Part shown: positions 1-8,947 of the stretch, in pieces
How positions within the stretch are numbered: position 1 is the first letter of the stretch
How the letters are laid out: each line of letters opens with the position of its first letter
From: Nostoc carneum NIES-2107
GTDB taxonomy: Bacteria; Cyanobacteriota; Cyanobacteriia; Cyanobacteriales; Nostocaceae
Length of the DNA stretch: 64,000 bases
NCBI GenBank assembly: GCA_002368155.1
Contig: AP018180.1
Location: 6,404,908-6,468,907 of the forward strand
Direction of reading: 5' to 3'
The notes under the pieces: model-generated
What the model saw: only the letters and a program-made list of their open reading frames with translations
What the model was told of the DNA's origin: nothing
Databases searched by the model: none
Made by a program: the position numbers and the translations under genes

Positions 1-704
1 GCAATACAGATGAAAGCAATCCAGATGTGACCACCGATAACATCTTCCATGTTATCGACGCTGACGATCCAGCCTTCGCCACCAAAAGGAGACTTGATGA
101 GATAACCAAAGATAATGGCTGGGTTCAGTGTTGGGTTAGTGATCACACGAACATCACCACCACCAGGTGCCCAAGTGTCATAAACACCACCGAAGAACAT
201 AGCCTTCAGCACCAACAACAGCGCACCGCATCCTAAGATGATTAGGTGAAAGCCGATGATATTGGTCATTTTGTTCTTGTCTTTCCAGTCATAACCAAAG
301 AAGGAAGAATATTCTTCTAAGGTTTCTGGGCCACGAACGGCATGATAAATACCACCAAAACCTAGTACCGCTGAGGAAATCAGGTGAAGTACACCAACAA
401 CAAAGTAGGGGAATGTGTCGATGACTTCGCCACCAGCACCAACGCCCCATCCCAAGGTAGCGATGTGAGGTAACAAGATTAAGCCTTGCTCATACATAGG
501 CTTTTCAGGGATGAAGTGAGCGACTTCAAACAAAGTCATCGCTCCAGCCCAGAATACGATCAAACCAGCATGGGCAACGTGAGCACCAAGCAGTTTGCCA
601 GATAGGTTAATCAAACGAGCGTTACCAGACCACCAGGCAAAACCTGTTGATTCTATATCGCGTCCACCGCCCAGGACGGCCGATCTATTAGAGAGCGTTA
701 CCAC
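1..704 (-). CDS. psbC: Photosystem II CP43 chlorophyll-binding protein (5' part only)
   Basis: CP43 is an inner antenna protein of photosystem II; it binds chlorophyll a, passes excitation to the reaction centre, and contributes to the environment of the Mn cluster. Reading the minus strand from position 704 gives a protein beginning [20 protein letters not shown] and continuing through [20 protein letters not shown] and the [15 protein letters not shown] segment, which I recognise as CP43. The gene runs off the left end, so about 234 codons (roughly half) are present. I chose the GTG at 704-702 because a strong AGGAGGT site lies just upstream and because cyanobacterial psbC is known to start with GTG inside the end of psbD. 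The overlap with psbD is 17 bp, indicating a psbDC operon. Confidence 0.96.
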   Translation of the reverse strand, partial: MVTLSNRSAVLGGGRDIESTGFAWWSGNARLINLSGKLLGAHVAHAGLIVFWAGAMTLFEVAHFIPEKPMYEQGLILLPHIATLGWGVGAGGEVIDTFPYFVVGVLHLISSAVLGFGGIYHAVRGPETLEEYSSFFGYDWKDKNKMTNIIGFHLIILGCGALLLVLKAMFFGGVYDTWAPGGGDVRVITNPTLNPAIIFGYLIKSPFGGEGWIVSVDNMEDVIGGHIWIAFICI

Positions 705-1743
705 GAGGTAATACCTCCTCAGGGAATACAAATTGTTCGTGGGGCTGATCTTGAGGAGCCATCCAAGCGCGGATACCCTCGTTCAGCAAAATGTTTTTGG
801 TATAGAATGTTTCAAATTCTGGGTCTTCAGCCGCCCGTAATTCCTGCGATACGAAGTCGTAAGCCCGCAGGTTGAGAGCGATACCGACGATACCCACTGC
901 TGCCATCCACAGACCTGTGACTGGCACAAACAGCATGAAGAAGTGTAACCAGCGTTTGTTGGAGAAGGCAATCCCGAAAATCTGTGACCAGAAACGGTTT
1001 GCAGTCACCATTGAGTAGGTTTCTTCTGATTGGGTGGGGTTGAAGGCGCGGAAGGTGTTAGCCGCTTCACCGTCTTCAAACAGGGTATTTTCCACTGTGG
1101 CACCGTGAATCGCACACAGCAATGCACCACCCAACACACCTGCTACTCCCATCATGTGGAAGGGGTTGAGGGTGAAGTTATGGAATCCTTGTACAAATAA
1201 GATGAAGCGGAAAATTCCTGCTACTCCAAAGCTCGGTGCAAAGAACCAGCTTGATTGTCCCAAGGGGTACATCAAGAACACGCTGACAAACACTGCAATT
1301 GGTGCAGAAAATGCCAAGGCGTTATAGGGGCGGATTCCTACTAGACGAGCAATTTCAAACTGCCGCAACATGAAGCCAATTAATCCAAAGGCTCCGTGTA
1401 GCGCCACGAATGTCCATAAGCCACCTAGCTGACACCACCGAGTGAAGTCTCCTTGTGCTTCTGGCCCCCACAGCAGTAATAGGGAATGTCCCAAACTATC
1501 GGCTGGGGTGGATACAGCTACTGTGATAAAGTTACAGCCTTCTAAATAAGAAGATGCTAAACCGTGGGTGTACCATGACGTGACGAAGGTTGTGCCTGTG
1601 AGCCAACCGCCTAGTGCTAGGAAAGCGCAGGGGAATAACAATATTCCTGACCAACCTACGAATACAAAGCGATCGCGCTTCAACCAGTCGTCTAGAACGT
1701 CAAACCACCCTCTACTGGGGGCGCGCCCAACTGCGATGGTCAT
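688..1743 (-). CDS. psbD: Photosystem II D2 reaction centre protein
   Basis: D2 pairs with D1 to form the photosystem II core and binds P680, pheophytin, QA and the non-haem iron. The 351-residue product has the full length of the family (352-353). Key residues are present with a numbering shift of one: Tyr159 (redox-active TyrD) in [11 protein letters not shown], His116 (accessory chlorophyll), His196 (P680 ligand) in NPFHMMG, and the iron ligands His213 and His267. Five membrane helices are evident. The gene overlaps psbC at its 3' end by 17 bp, so the two are cotranscribed. Cyanobacteria often carry a second psbD elsewhere; this one is the copy linked to psbC. Confidence 0.98.
   Translation of the reverse strand: MTIAVGRAPSRGWFDVLDDWLKRDRFVFVGWSGILLFPCAFLALGGWLTGTTFVTSWYTHGLASSYLEGCNFITVAVSTPADSLGHSLLLLWGPEAQGDFTRWCQLGGLWTFVALHGAFGLIGFMLRQFEIARLVGIRPYNALAFSAPIAVFVSVFLMYPLGQSSWFFAPSFGVAGIFRFILFVQGFHNFTLNPFHMMGVAGVLGGALLCAIHGATVENTLFEDGEAANTFRAFNPTQSEETYSMVTANRFWSQIFGIAFSNKRWLHFFMLFVPVTGLWMAAVGIVGIALNLRAYDFVSQELRAAEDPEFETFYTKNILLNEGIRAWMAPQDQPHEQFVFPEEVLPRGNAL
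713..720 (-). promoter_or_regulatory. Ribosome binding site of psbC inside psbD
   Basis: The minus strand reads GAGGAGGT at 720-713, eight bases before the GTG at 704. It lies inside the last codons of psbD and fixes the start of psbC at the overlapping GTG rather than at a later ATG. Confidence 0.8.
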
Positions 1744-2330
1744 TGAACTAAAATCCTCTTTTTTACTAAAATTGCAACGTTTCTAAAGCAGTGCTGTAGG
1801 TGATTTTCCCTATTTAAAGCAACTACCGCGAGGAATTAACGTTTTTTTTGACAAGTTCTCGTAACTTGATAGCTACTGAGATTCTGAGAAATTACCGCCT
1901 AGTTCAGTCAGCGTTTCTCAGAGTTATGCCATTACCCGTACCATTGGCTAGTGTTCTAGTTGGTGGTAACTTAATGATTCTTAACTTATCACATCGGTTC
2001 GGGTTTGTGACCGATCCACGCAAGTGAATCAGGTGATTTAACACGAAGCTATATAAATATTATGAATATCAGAAATTTAACAATCTGACACAACTTTTCT
2101 CAGAAATCTACACAATTGGAAATGGGGAGTGGGTATTGGGGACTGGGGACTGGTGATTGGGGAGAAGAGGACAAGAGGAAATCATCAAACCGCGAAAAAC
2201 TAAATACTGAACCTTACACCAATTACCCATTAACCATTACCAATTACCTATTCGCAAAAATCAACTTGCAAGACACACTGCTAAAATGGCAGACTTTTAA
2301 AGAGAATATGTCACAGGCCAAGGTAGTTCC
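1744..2330. other. Intergenic region between psbD and ycf4 (divergent)
   Basis: This stretch must hold the psbDC promoter (leftward) and the ycf4 promoter (rightward). Positions 2118-2165 are a GGGACTGG-type heptamer tract of the kind scattered through the window. I see no convincing small gene; the 72-codon open frame over the tract is repeat-derived. Confidence 0.6.
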
Positions 2331-2924
2331 ATGACGGCATCAACAATTAACAAAGGCAATTCGCCTAATGGCGATCGCTCGGCTACAAGTGTCCTGAAGC
2401 AAAACGTTCTCGGTTCTCGTCGGTTTAGCAACTACTGGTGGGCAACTATCGTTACCTTAGGAGCTACAGGCTTTGTATTAGCTGGAATATCCAGCTATCT
2501 AAAAGTTAATTTACTCATAGTTACCGATCCAACACAACTAGTTTTTGTGCCCCAAGGTTTAGTAATGGGGTTATACGGCGCGGCTGGCTTGCTTTTAGCC
2601 TTATACCTGTGGTTAGTAATTCTATGGGATGTAGGCGGTGGATATAACGAATTTAACCAGGAAACAGGCAAGATTAAAATTTTCCGCAATGGATTTCCTG
2701 GTAAAAACCGTCGTATTGAAGTTGAAAGTCCCTTAGAAGACGCTCAATCGGTGCAAATATCGATCAAAGAAGGTTTGAATCCTCGGCGCGTCCTCTATCT
2801 ACGCGTGAAAGGTCGCAGAGACATTCCTTTAACTAGAGTCGGTCAACCTTTATCTCTCACAGAGTTAGAAACTCAAGGCGCAGAGTTAGCCCGTTTCTTG
2901 GGTGTACCTCTAGAAGGTTTGTAA
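2331..2924 (+). CDS. ycf4: Photosystem I assembly protein Ycf4
   Basis: Ycf4 is a thylakoid membrane protein that helps assemble photosystem I; cyanobacterial mutants are known to keep reduced but working PSI. The 197-residue sequence has the usual family length. Two membrane helices lie at about residues 37-58 and 76-98 (ATIVTLGATGFVLAGISSYL and GLYGAAGLLLALYLWLVIL), followed by the conserved WDVGGGYNEF motif and a soluble C-terminal domain with FRNGFPGKNRR and GLNPRR. The ATG at 2331 gives the expected N-terminus. It stands alone, divergent from psbDC, so both flanks encode photosystem components. Confidence 0.95.
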   Translation: MTASTINKGNSPNGDRSATSVLKQNVLGSRRFSNYWWATIVTLGATGFVLAGISSYLKVNLLIVTDPTQLVFVPQGLVMGLYGAAGLLLALYLWLVILWDVGGGYNEFNQETGKIKIFRNGFPGKNRRIEVESPLEDAQSVQISIKEGLNPRRVLYLRVKGRRDIPLTRVGQPLSLTELETQGAELARFLGVPLEGL

Positions 2925-3258
2925 AGAATGTTGACAAGGGTCAAGGGTTGTAGAGACGCGATTAATCGCGTCAGTACTCAAATATATTCCTTGTTCCCTT
3001 GTTCTCCTGACTTGAAGTGCTGAGTGCGGAGTTCTGAGTAAAAATCCCCGCCTCGACTTTCATGCAAAACGGGTGAAATTTTTTCATCGGGAGTGCTTAC
3101 TCTGTCAAATCTCAAGCAGAAAAGAACTGGGAAACTGATTAGATCGCTCTCGATAAAATGTAAAAAATTGTAAATAAGAAATTTTGGATGAGTATGTAAA
3201 TCCCCACTCTAAAAGCTTGGGAAACGATAATATACTCTGGTTGAGTCAGTAATTAGTC
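2925..3258. other. Intergenic region with a palindrome
   Basis: Between ycf4 and the cyclophilin gene there is a perfect 18-bp palindrome at 2955-2972 and then short direct repeats of the type GAGTGCGGAGTTCTGAGT. No gene is visible. The cyclophilin promoter probably lies in the last 100 bp. Confidence 0.5.
2955..2972. repeat. Dispersed palindrome GACGCGATTAATCGCGTC
   Basis: This perfect 18-bp palindrome recurs identically at 8043-8060 and, with an altered centre, twice at 33779-33796 and 33821-33838. It is usually flanked by GTAGA or CTCTAC/TGTAC. It may act as a bidirectional hairpin after ycf4. Confidence 0.75.
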
Positions 3259-4044
3259 ATGCGGTTAAAATTTCCACAATTTTTGGTTGCTCTTTTGATT
3301 GTTGGGACTTTGATTTTGGGTGGATGTTCAACACAGCAAAATGCTTCTAATGCTTCTTCTACCTCGACAGCTACCTCAACAGCAACTGAGACAAGCAGCA
3401 AGACAAGCACTGAAGCAACGTCTGTATCACAAACTACTAGCGAGAGTATTCCTGGAATGAATGATTTACCACGGCTCGAAGGTAAGGCTACTGTGGTGAT
3501 GACGGTGAACGGCTCACCAATTACTATCGAAGTAGATGGCACTAATGCCCCAATTACAGCGGGTAACTTCGTAGATTTAGTGCAAAAGGGTGTGTATGAT
3601 GGTTCAGTTTTCCATCGAGTGGTACGCGATCCCCAACCATTTGTCGTTCAAGGGGGCGATCCGCAAAGTAAAGATCCAAAAGTTCCAGCAAATAGACTGG
3701 GTACAGGTGGCTATATTGACCCCAAAACTAAGAATGAGCGCTATATACCCTTAGAAATTAAGCCCAAGGGTGCAGCAGAACCAATTTACGGTAAAACTAT
3801 TACTCAGCCACCTGCCTTGACTCATAAACAAGGTGCAGTAGCAATGGCCCGATCGCAGCAACCAAACTCTGCATCTTCTCAGTTTTACTTTGCCTTAGCA
3901 GATCTAGGCTTTTTAGATGGAAACTATGCTGTGTTTGGCAATGTAACCAGCGGCTTTGATGTTGTTAATAAAATCCAGCAAGGCGATCGCATCGAATCTG
4001 CTAAAGTCACCCAAGGCGCAGAAAACTTAAAAACTCCTGGTTAA
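3259..4044 (+). CDS. Lipoprotein peptidyl-prolyl cis-trans isomerase, cyclophilin type
   Basis: Cyclophilins isomerise Xaa-Pro bonds and assist protein folding. The N-terminus is a lipoprotein signal (residues 1-22) ending in the lipobox LILGGC with Cys23 as the likely lipidated residue, so the enzyme should be tethered to a membrane facing the periplasm or thylakoid lumen. A Ser/Thr-rich linker (about 24-62) follows, then the cyclophilin domain (about 72-255) with [19 protein letters not shown] and [19 protein letters not shown]. The length of 261 is typical of the cyanobacterial form. The next gene starts 43 bp downstream, after a hairpin, so cotranscription is uncertain. Confidence 0.92.
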   Translation: MRLKFPQFLVALLIVGTLILGGCSTQQNASNASSTSTATSTATETSSKTSTEATSVSQTTSESIPGMNDLPRLEGKATVVMTVNGSPITIEVDGTNAPITAGNFVDLVQKGVYDGSVFHRVVRDPQPFVVQGGDPQSKDPKVPANRLGTGGYIDPKTKNERYIPLEIKPKGAAEPIYGKTITQPPALTHKQGAVAMARSQQPNSASSQFYFALADLGFLDGNYAVFGNVTSGFDVVNKIQQGDRIESAKVTQGAENLKTPG

Positions 4045-4061
4045 GATTACAAAATTGGGTA

Positions 4062-4089
4062 ATGGGTAATAGTTTTTCCTATTACCCAT
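4062..4089 (+). promoter_or_regulatory. Hairpin spanning the start codon of the ketoacyl synthase gene
   Basis: The arms ATGGGTAATAG (4062-4072) and CTATTACCCAT (4079-4089) are perfectly complementary with a six-base loop. The right arm includes the first two bases of the ATG at 4088. It could attenuate read-through from the cyclophilin gene or mask initiation; it could also be only a remnant of an ATTACCC heptamer repeat. Confidence 0.5.
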
Positions 4090-5284
4090 GACAAATTTCA
4101 AATCTCAAACCCCAAGTCCTAAATTGGTTAAGGTTGTTGTCACTGGTATTGGTCTAGTTTCTGCTTTAGGAGACAGCTTAGAGGCTAGTTGGCAGAACTT
4201 AATCGCAGGTAAATCTGGAATTAAATTACATCAACCTTTCCCAGAACTAGAAGCATTTCCTCTAGGGTTGATAGCTGAACAACCAGCATCATTAGAAAAG
4301 CTGACGCAGTCGGTTGTGGCTGCGGCTTTAACAGATGCTGGGTTATCATCTCCTTTACCTGATTGTGCTGTCGTGATTGGCTCAAGTCGTGCTTATCAAG
4401 CGGTTTGGGAAAAACTGGCGCAGCAAATGTACGCAAGCGATCGCTTTTCATCTCCCTTGTGTGTAAGGGAGATGGAAAATTGGTTAAACACTTTACCGCA
4501 CATGAATGCGATCGCCGCAGCCAGACAAATTGGTGCAACTGGGAGCGTTTTAGCACCAATGGCTGCTTGTGCTACAGGAATCTGGGCGATCGCCCAAGCT
4601 ACTATGCTATTGCAAACAGGACAATATCAAAGAGCGATCGCTGGAGCCGTAGAAGCACCGATTACACCCTTAACTTTGGCAGGGTTTCAGCAAATGGGTG
4701 CTTTAGCCACTACTGGTGCTTATCCCTTTGATTTACAAAGAGAAGGTTTTGTGTTAGGAGAAGGTGCAGCTGTATTTGTGCTCGAATCAGCAGCATTAGC
4801 CAAGCAGCGACAAGCCAAAATTTATGGGGAAATCCTGGGTTTTAGCTTACTTAACGACGCATATCATGGTAATGCTCCAGAACCAGAAGCTAAAAGTGCG
4901 ATCGCATCTATCAAGCAATGCTTAGAGCGTAGTTGTCTCACACCAGCAGATATTGATTATATTCACGCTCATGGTACAGCAACACAGCTAAACGATCGCA
5001 CAGAGAGCATTGCGATCGAGCGGGTGTTTCCCCAAAAAGTTGCAGTGAGTTCAACCAAAGGAAGTACAGGCCACACTCTTGGCGCTTCCGGGGCTTTAGG
5101 CGTAGCTTTTTCACTTCAAGCCTTGCAGAAGCAAATTTTGCCTCCCTGTGTCGGATTGCAGCAGCCAGAGTTTAATTTAAATCTCGTAAAAACCGCTCGT
5201 CAACATCATATCCAGTCTACCCTTTGTTTCAGTTTTGGCTTTGGTGGTCAAAATGCAGTGGTAGCTTTAGGACAACAATATTGA
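4088..5284 (+). CDS. Beta-ketoacyl-ACP synthase (FabF/KAS II type)
   Basis: The enzyme condenses malonyl-ACP with an acyl-ACP in fatty acid or related lipid synthesis. The thiolase fold is recognisable from VVVTGIGLVSALG at about residue 17. The catalytic triad is visible: Cys161 in MAACATG, His295 in HAHGTAT and His329 in STGHTLGASG. With 398 residues it is slightly shorter than main FabF (about 415). A second, canonical fabF is normally present near acpP in these genomes, so this copy may serve a specialised lipid pathway (inference). The predicted ATG sits in a hairpin; about 13 residues precede the conserved core, so a later non-ATG start is possible. Confidence 0.85.
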   Translation: MTNFKSQTPSPKLVKVVVTGIGLVSALGDSLEASWQNLIAGKSGIKLHQPFPELEAFPLGLIAEQPASLEKLTQSVVAAALTDAGLSSPLPDCAVVIGSSRAYQAVWEKLAQQMYASDRFSSPLCVREMENWLNTLPHMNAIAAARQIGATGSVLAPMAACATGIWAIAQATMLLQTGQYQRAIAGAVEAPITPLTLAGFQQMGALATTGAYPFDLQREGFVLGEGAAVFVLESAALAKQRQAKIYGEILGFSLLNDAYHGNAPEPEAKSAIASIKQCLERSCLTPADIDYIHAHGTATQLNDRTESIAIERVFPQKVAVSSTKGSTGHTLGASGALGVAFSLQALQKQILPPCVGLQQPEFNLNLVKTARQHHIQSTLCFSFGFGGQNAVVALGQQY

Positions 5285-5812
5285 TAAAACTTCTCAAGAG
5301 TCAAGGGTCAAAAGCTAATGGTCACGAGTTATAACAATTCTCCAAAATTCAGCAACAGATGAAAATCCCAAACCCTTGTAAAATTAGGCTTTCTGAATAT
5401 TGAATTTTGAATTGTTATTACTCCCTTCTCATGTACCCATTACCTGTTACCTATTACCCAGTTACAAGTGTATTATTTGCAACCAGTTAATATAGATGAT
5501 CTCTGACTGATCACGGCAATAAATTACTATTGAGCAAGACCCCAATTACCTAGAATCAAAGGTTTTTGAAGAATACATGAGGTAATGTTAAATTCTGCGT
5601 AGCTACACTAACGAACGGGAACAATACTTCTGTGTTTTCGACTGTTATCACAGTATAAAACCTGTCAATAGGTCATACTATATTTTCACTTCCCAATGAT
5701 GCAGTACTTGTAGAGTCTATTAATTACCCCTGTTGATTGCTGCCACAGTTTTGGTTTATCAACAACTAGGGGACTTTTATATTTACATAAATAGTTGAGA
5801 GGAAATTTAGGC
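5285..5812. other. Intergenic region, no gene seen
   Basis: It contains GTCAAGGGTCAA-type and ATTACCC-type heptamer fragments (5296-5312, 5428-5462) and an AT-rich stretch before the DUF928 gene. A GAGAGGAAA ribosome site at 5796-5804 belongs to that gene. Confidence 0.5.
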
Positions 5813-6616
5813 ATGAATTGGATCAAGCGGCCTCTACTTTTCGTAGCCTTTTCCATACCTTTTCTTTTGGAACTGGCTACTATTCCAAATTTAACAACAC
5901 AGGCACAAGCCCAAGTTAACCCAACTTTGCTAAGTCAGCAGCAAAAACAACCTTGGCTAATCAGTCAAAGTTTTAAACCACCTAAGCGGGGATTACCACC
6001 AGCTAGCGCGGGTGGTGCAACTCGTGGCCCCGGCTCTTGTGTACAGAAAAATCAATTATTAACACCCTTATTACCAAAAGAGAATTTAGGGTTAACTTTT
6101 GCAGAACGTCCAACTTTTTTCTGGCACGTACCTGCGTCTTCTGTCAAAACAGCTCAGTTTGTGATTTTAGCTGAGGCAAATAATGATAATACTGATGATG
6201 ATGATGTAGTTTATGAAACTACTTTGGATGTGCCAGCTAAACCTGGCATTATGAAATTTACCCTCCCCGCGAGTGCTACTCCTTTAAAAGTCGGTAAACG
6301 CTATCACTGGTATTTGACATTAGTGTGTGATGGGCAAAATCCCATCAGAAATCCGAATGTAGAAGGATGGGTTGAGCGCGCACAACCCGAACCCACCCTG
6401 ACGAAAGCTCTACAACTAGCAGATACGCGTAAACGTCCAATCCTTTATGCTGAAGCTGGTATTTGGCATGAAGCACTAAGCAGTTATGTTGATTTACGTT
6501 GTAGCGAACCGAATAATTTAAAGGTCAAATCCGATTGGGGGGTATTCTTGCAATCTGTGGGTTTAAATGCATTTGCCGCAGACCCAATCATTGATTGTTG
6601 CTCAAATAACAAATAG
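5813..6616 (+). CDS. DUF928 family exported protein
   Basis: I recognise this as DUF928, a family of exported cyanobacterial proteins without known function. The motif RGLPPASAGGATRGPG after a signal peptide is its hallmark, and PTFFWHVP and RYHWYLTLVC follow in the core. The signal peptide is about residues 1-35 (MNWIKRPLLFVAFSIPFLLE then an Ala-rich cut region). I place the start at the ATG at 5813 rather than the TTG at 5795, because AGAGGA lies 10 bp upstream of the ATG and the extension adds a polar leader before the signal peptide. In many cyanobacteria DUF928 genes sit beside CHASE2 or adenylate-cyclase-type genes; here it stands alone. Confidence 0.8.
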   Translation: MNWIKRPLLFVAFSIPFLLELATIPNLTTQAQAQVNPTLLSQQQKQPWLISQSFKPPKRGLPPASAGGATRGPGSCVQKNQLLTPLLPKENLGLTFAERPTFFWHVPASSVKTAQFVILAEANNDNTDDDDVVYETTLDVPAKPGIMKFTLPASATPLKVGKRYHWYLTLVCDGQNPIRNPNVEGWVERAQPEPTLTKALQLADTRKRPILYAEAGIWHEALSSYVDLRCSEPNNLKVKSDWGVFLQSVGLNAFAADPIIDCCSNNK

Positions 6617-6783
6617 TCTTTTACAAAACCTAACTGATTGTTGTTGTAGAGGCTGCTATCACTGCTATTAAGGGTGATGCCATGATTGTTTGCGATCGCT
6701 AATTTCCAACATTAGCATCAAAATTCGCCAGCGCTTTGGAAAGTCAACCTGACCTCGGCGACTGGCATTAGTTTGAATGTGTC

Positions 6784-7833
6784 TTAAATTTCTAAGGCTG
6801 CACTTAGCAACTCACGATGCATTAATGCCCGATTTACTAAAGACTGAATTTGCTCTGAGGATAATGGATTGCCATGAACATAATGCTCGATCCAAGCTTT
6901 ACTAATAATATTGGGATCATCTGGTAAATTCGCTAAATCCCATCCAGGCATAGATAAATCTTCCATCAGGCGATTTACCTTCGGGTCGTAACTCAGGGCA
7001 AAACAGCGACAACCTTCAGCCGCAGCCATAATTAAACTGTGTAGGCGCATCCCGATTGTCATCTCTACATGGCGATACACACCTTTTAAAAGTTGTGGAT
7101 CTTCTAAACACATAATTTGGCTGACATCTTTGAGGTGTGGTTGAATTGCCTCAGCAATATTTAAATCTTCACTTTTTTGAAAAGGCAGTAACAAAATAAA
7201 AGTTTGTGTAGCTTTTTGAAACTCAACCAACGCTTGCGTTAAATTTGCTAAGCGAGTTTCGGTCAGTTGTGGATGCGATCGCAAAGTTACAGCAACTCTG
7301 TGATCTGGTAAATCTGTAAGTTCGGGTACTGGTTTAGCTTCCAAAGCCCAAACTGGGTCTGGAGCAAGGATACAAGGAATTTGCCAGTCAGATAATAAGG
7401 CTGCGCTAGCGCGATCGCGTACACTCACTTTCGTACAAGCAGCAAAAGTTTTTCGTGCTAACCAGCGTGTTTGGGGACGTTTCAGCGGCCCAATTCCCTG
7501 ACCCCAAGCAACGGTTTTTAAGCCCATCATTTGGGCTAATGCCATCAGTCCCCCATAATAAACAGAGCTAATGGTACTAGTTACATCTTGGATTAAACTC
7601 CCACCACCCCAAATAAACGCATCACAAGAACGCAAAGCTTGCAGTACAGGTAAAAAAGCCATGCGATCATAGCTTTCCACACCATAGCGATCGCGGGTTT
7701 CTTCAGGATTACCAGAAAGCACCACAGGCGTGACATGAGGCGGTAGCATCTGCAATAGCGTTGCTAGTAAAGCTTCGTCACCACCATTCCCTTTTCCGTA
7801 ATACCCAGATAATAAAGCCCGCATCGGTTTCAT
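6784..7833 (-). CDS. csaB: Polysaccharide pyruvyl transferase CsaB
   Basis: CsaB-type enzymes add a pyruvyl ketal to cell-wall polysaccharide, which in bacteria with S-layers is the anchor for SLH domains. The 349-residue protein begins RALLSGYYGKGNGGDEALL, the typical N-terminus, and has the conserved DAFIWGGGSLIQD, WGQGIGPL, SVRDRAS and GMRLHSLIMA motifs. That suits a genome encoding SLH porins, one of which lies at 17.7 kb in this window. It is monocistronic here; the neighbour on the left is convergent and that on the right divergent. Family assignment is firm; the acceptor glycan is unknown. Confidence 0.88.
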   Translation of the reverse strand: MKPMRALLSGYYGKGNGGDEALLATLLQMLPPHVTPVVLSGNPEETRDRYGVESYDRMAFLPVLQALRSCDAFIWGGGSLIQDVTSTISSVYYGGLMALAQMMGLKTVAWGQGIGPLKRPQTRWLARKTFAACTKVSVRDRASAALLSDWQIPCILAPDPVWALEAKPVPELTDLPDHRVAVTLRSHPQLTETRLANLTQALVEFQKATQTFILLLPFQKSEDLNIAEAIQPHLKDVSQIMCLEDPQLLKGVYRHVEMTIGMRLHSLIMAAAEGCRCFALSYDPKVNRLMEDLSMPGWDLANLPDDPNIISKAWIEHYVHGNPLSSEQIQSLVNRALMHRELLSAALEI

Positions 7834-8042
7834 TTGAGATTTTTGATTTGAGATTTTAGCTGATCAAGTTTAATTGACCTTGATTATCTGCTACTTACCC
7901 AGATGTTAGGTGAAATGGCTGGCATACTTCGCGAAAAATCAGATTTTTCTTGTGGGAAGATGGGGGATGGGGCGATTGAGGACTGGGGATTGGGGACTGG
8001 GAAAATAAGAAATAGATCCCTTGACTCTTGACCCTTGAGTAA

Positions 8043-8060
8043 GACGCGATTAATCGCGTC
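8043..8060. repeat. Dispersed palindrome, second identical copy
   Basis: The perfect 18-bp palindrome seen at 2955-2972 recurs here, flanked on the right by TCTACAAATC. It follows a GGGACTGGGGATTGG heptamer tract (7960-8005) in the gap between csaB and the DUF2499 gene. Confidence 0.75.
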
Positions 8061-8103
8061 TCTACAAATCTCGACTCCTAACTATTGACTTTTCAGCAAC
8101 CTT

Positions 8104-8451
8104 ATGCAGTCTCTTTCAATTCCCACCTGGATTATTCATGTTTCTAGCGTCATTGAGTGGATTGCCGCTATTTGGTTAATCTGGACTTACGGCGAACTCA
8201 CTGGTAACCGGACTTGGTGGGGATTGTCCTTCGCCATGTTACCCGCTTTGGTTAGTGCTATGTGTGCTTGTACTTGGCACTATTTTGATAATCCCCAATC
8301 TTTGGAATGGCTGGTAACACTTCAAGCTACCATGACCTTAGTTGGTAATTTTACCCTTTGGGCAGCTGCGGTGTGGATTTGGCGTTCTGCTAAGTCTGCT
8401 CATCAGGGAATTAATTCTGTTGCAAACCAACCTATCAAATCAGAGCGATGA
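8104..8451 (+). CDS. DUF2499 small membrane protein
   Basis: I recognise the cyanobacterial and plastid-conserved DUF2499 family from the start SIPTWIIHVSSVIEWIAAIW and the following ELTGNRTWWGLSFAMLPALV. The 115-residue protein has three hydrophobic segments (about 10-32, 42-62 and 76-95), so it is an integral membrane protein. Its stop overlaps the start of the next gene by 4 bp (ATGA at 8448-8451), which implies translational coupling. DUF2499 and DUF3593 are found together across cyanobacteria, so they probably form one complex. No biochemical function is known to me. Confidence 0.85.
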   Translation: MQSLSIPTWIIHVSSVIEWIAAIWLIWTYGELTGNRTWWGLSFAMLPALVSAMCACTWHYFDNPQSLEWLVTLQATMTLVGNFTLWAAAVWIWRSAKSAHQGINSVANQPIKSER

Positions 8452-8762
8452 TATCTAAAGATGCCCTTTTTGCCATTTCACTGTTTCCTTATTTGGGTTT
8501 CTTGTGGTTTATCAGCCGCAGCAAGCTAATGCCACGTTTAGCTTTGTATGGATTTTATGGCACTTTAGTTTTTGTGGGGATCACCATCCCAGCGGGAATT
8601 TATGCCAAAGTCCATTACAAAGAGGCTTTAGCAAATGTAGATTGGCTGCATGGTGGTGCAGAGCTGTTCTTGACCCTTTCTAACATTTTGATTGTGCTAG
8701 GTTTCTGGAAAGCTGTAAAGCAGTTAAAAGCGAAAAATTCCCCAGAAAACACTCAAGCATAG
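8448..8762 (+). CDS. DUF3593 small membrane protein
   Basis: The 104-residue product matches DUF3593: ISKDALFAISLFPYLGFLWF at the N-terminus, TIPAGIYAKVHY in the middle and NVDWLHGGAELFLTLSNILI near the C-terminus. Three membrane segments are likely (about 7-24, 32-52 and 70-90). The ATG overlaps the TGA of the DUF2499 gene, so expression of the two is coupled. The conserved Trp-Leu-His-Gly-Gly segment is polar enough to be a functional site, but no activity is established. A strong hairpin follows 20 bp after the stop. Confidence 0.85.
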   Translation: MISKDALFAISLFPYLGFLWFISRSKLMPRLALYGFYGTLVFVGITIPAGIYAKVHYKEALANVDWLHGGAELFLTLSNILIVLGFWKAVKQLKAKNSPENTQA

Positions 8763-8781
8763 GGTTTTGTACTTTTAGTTA

Positions 8782-8824
8782 GTCAAGAGTCAAAAGTTGC
8801 TCCAGAGTAACTTTGACTCTTGAC
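8782..8824 (+). terminator. Hairpin after the DUF2499-DUF3593 pair
   Basis: The arms GTCAAGAGTCAAAAGTT (8782-8798) and AACTTTGACTCTTGAC (8809-8824) pair with one bulge. Only a short TTTCC follows, so termination may be partial. The arms are built from the same GTCAAGA heptamers that occur across the window. A separate AATTACG heptamer array follows at 8897-8922. Confidence 0.55.
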
Positions 8825-8896
8825 TTTCCTGACGAATAAATGTGCCAATTTATTTGGCATAAAAGCTGATTTAGCTGAAACTCTCAAGAGTTTTTT

Positions 8897-8922
8897 AATT
8901 ACGAATTACGAATTACGAATTA
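8897..8922. repeat. AATTACG heptamer array
   Basis: Three full copies and part of a fourth of AATTACG lie just upstream of hisA. This is a short tandemly repeated repetitive (STRR) sequence of the kind known in heterocystous cyanobacteria. Confidence 0.7.
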
Positions 8923-8947
8923 GTAATTATTTTTCGAGGATGAAGTA

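Noticed and set aside
27-236. 69-codon + strand open frame
   Set aside because: It lies wholly inside psbC on the opposite strand and has no ribosome site or protein-like character.
688-704. Frameshift joining psbD and psbC
   Set aside because: The 17-bp overlap with its own ribosome site and GTG start is the normal cyanobacterial psbDC arrangement.
1990-2030. tRNA-like GGTTCGGGTTTG text
   Set aside because: No acceptor stem or cloverleaf can be formed around it. I found no tRNA elsewhere in the window.
2116-2334. 72-codon open frame before ycf4
   Set aside because: Its first third is a translated GGGACTGG heptamer tract, and the last codons merge with the ycf4 leader.
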